Shown in pieces: positions 53,254-53,752 of a stretch of DNA of 53,752 nt. Every line of letters begins with the position of its first letter. Positions within the stretch are counted from its first letter, which is position 1. Under the pieces are notes generated by a model, which saw only the letters and a list, made by a program, of their open reading frames with translations, ran no database searches and was not told the DNA's origin. The translations under genes and the position numbers were made by a program. The DNA is from an uncultured Rubrobacteraceae bacterium (GTDB lineage Bacteria; Actinomycetota; Rubrobacteria; Rubrobacterales; Rubrobacteraceae): NCBI GenBank assembly GCA_902806015.1, contig CADCUZ010000012.1, positions 1 through 53,752 of the forward strand, in the 5' to 3' direction.

Positions 53254-53752
53254 CTAACGCGAAGGGCAGACCGGCCCGTGATCCCGTTCTCGGGGCGGGG
53301 TTCGGGTCCCCTCCGTGGACCCGCCGGCGGCCTCGCTGTGGTCCAGCCGGCTGGGGCTGCGGCCGTAGGCGGAATAGATGACGATGCTGAGGACCATCCG
53401 GCCCAGGAAGCGGATGCAGGCTTCTATCGTCAGGAAGCCCATTGCGAAGAGTCACAGGGAGGCCGCCGATGGGGACTACCGGAATCCCGAGCGTCCTGAA
53501 CGCCCGAGGGAGACCAGCACCAAGGTGGCGAGCGTCCCGATGTTGACCAGCTCCCCGAGCGTGGTGAGAGGTAGCGATAAGGCCAAGATCGAGGCGACGA
53601 TGCCGGTGATGATCAGTGACCCTGTAAGGGGTGCGGAAGCTCGCGTGCACCCGCGCCAGACGCGGCGGGAGCAGGTTGCCCCGGCTCACGGCGAAGGCCA
53701 ACCGGCTCTGGCCGAGGATCCTCACCACCCCCGTCAGCCCGACGAGGATCGC
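53254..53752 (-). pseudogene. Decayed amino-acid permease (APC family), cut by the window end
   Basis: On the minus strand pieces of an APC permease occur in alternating frames. RILGQSRLAFAVSRGNLLPP and RLARVHASFRTPYRVT are in one frame. LIITGIVASILALSLPLTTL and GELVNIGTLATLVLVSL are in the next. PRAFRTLGIPVVPIGGLP is in the first again. EACIRFLGRMVLSIVIYSAY is in a third. At least three frameshifts and a deletion after LVLVSL are needed to join them. The upstream part lies beyond the window. Confidence 0.65.

Overview
This looks like a chromosome segment of a high-GC deep-branching actinobacterium. I infer a Rubrobacter-like organism from the whiA/yvcK/rapZ/uvrC glycolysis cluster, the actinobacterial group 1h [NiFe]-hydrogenase operon, the complete selenocysteine machinery and the C5 haem pathway. 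No rRNA gene is present to settle the taxonomy. About 50 protein genes, two tRNAs and several broken genes are packed tightly, mostly on the minus strand and often with TAGTG or ATGA stop/start overlaps. Layout: 1-590 holds a BrnT/BrnA toxin-antitoxin pair with its operator-promoter and the edge of another gene. 652-13573 is one long minus-strand operon for an actinobacterial-type, high-affinity H2-oxidising hydrogenase: small subunit, large subunit, a NifU/Rieske-like electron-transfer protein, a set of uncharacterised accessory proteins (DUF5947-like, DUF6084-like and others), a maturation protease, a 40-residue membrane protein, and hypF, two hypC-type genes, hypD and hypE. hypA and hypB are not in the window. 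13861-14100 is a divergent glutaredoxin-like gene ending in Cys-Ala-Val. 14162-19820 is the haem/sirohaem operon (cysG N-domain, hemA, hemC, cobA-hemD fusion, a frame-broken membrane gene, hemB). 19979-23851 holds moaC, tRNA-Sec, selB and selA, the equipment for selenoprotein synthesis and molybdopterin; a Mo/Se formate dehydrogenase elsewhere is the obvious client. 23942-26991 has small unknown genes, a DUF2342 metalloprotease-like gene, tatA and a YhaM-type exoribonuclease. 26993-32809 is a sugar ABC transporter (two permeases, Tat-type lipoprotein binding protein, MalK/UgpC ATPase) with a family 3 glycosidase. 32893-35495 on the plus strand is an XPB helicase/Bax1 nuclease pair. 35535-39375 contains small membrane proteins, a zinc-ribbon protein, ahcY and a glycerophosphodiesterase. 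39462-50968 carries tRNA-Leu(GAG), secG, tpiA, pgk, gap, whiA, yvcK, rapZ and uvrC; a glutathionyl-hydroquinone-reductase-like gene, a decayed VOC gene and an HxlR regulator sit between yvcK and rapZ. 51012-53752 has a membrane protein, an alkaline-phosphatase-superfamily phosphodiesterase and the remains of an amino-acid permease. Themes beyond single genes: many genes have a -10 box 6-9 bp before the start codon and no ribosome binding site, the signature of leaderless mRNAs. Several genes seem to start at CTG or ATC. A stem-loop follows the terminal Cys codon of the glutaredoxin-like gene, resembling in place and partly in loop sequence a bacterial SECIS element. A promoter-hairpin-T-tract unit next to tRNA-Leu could encode a small RNA.
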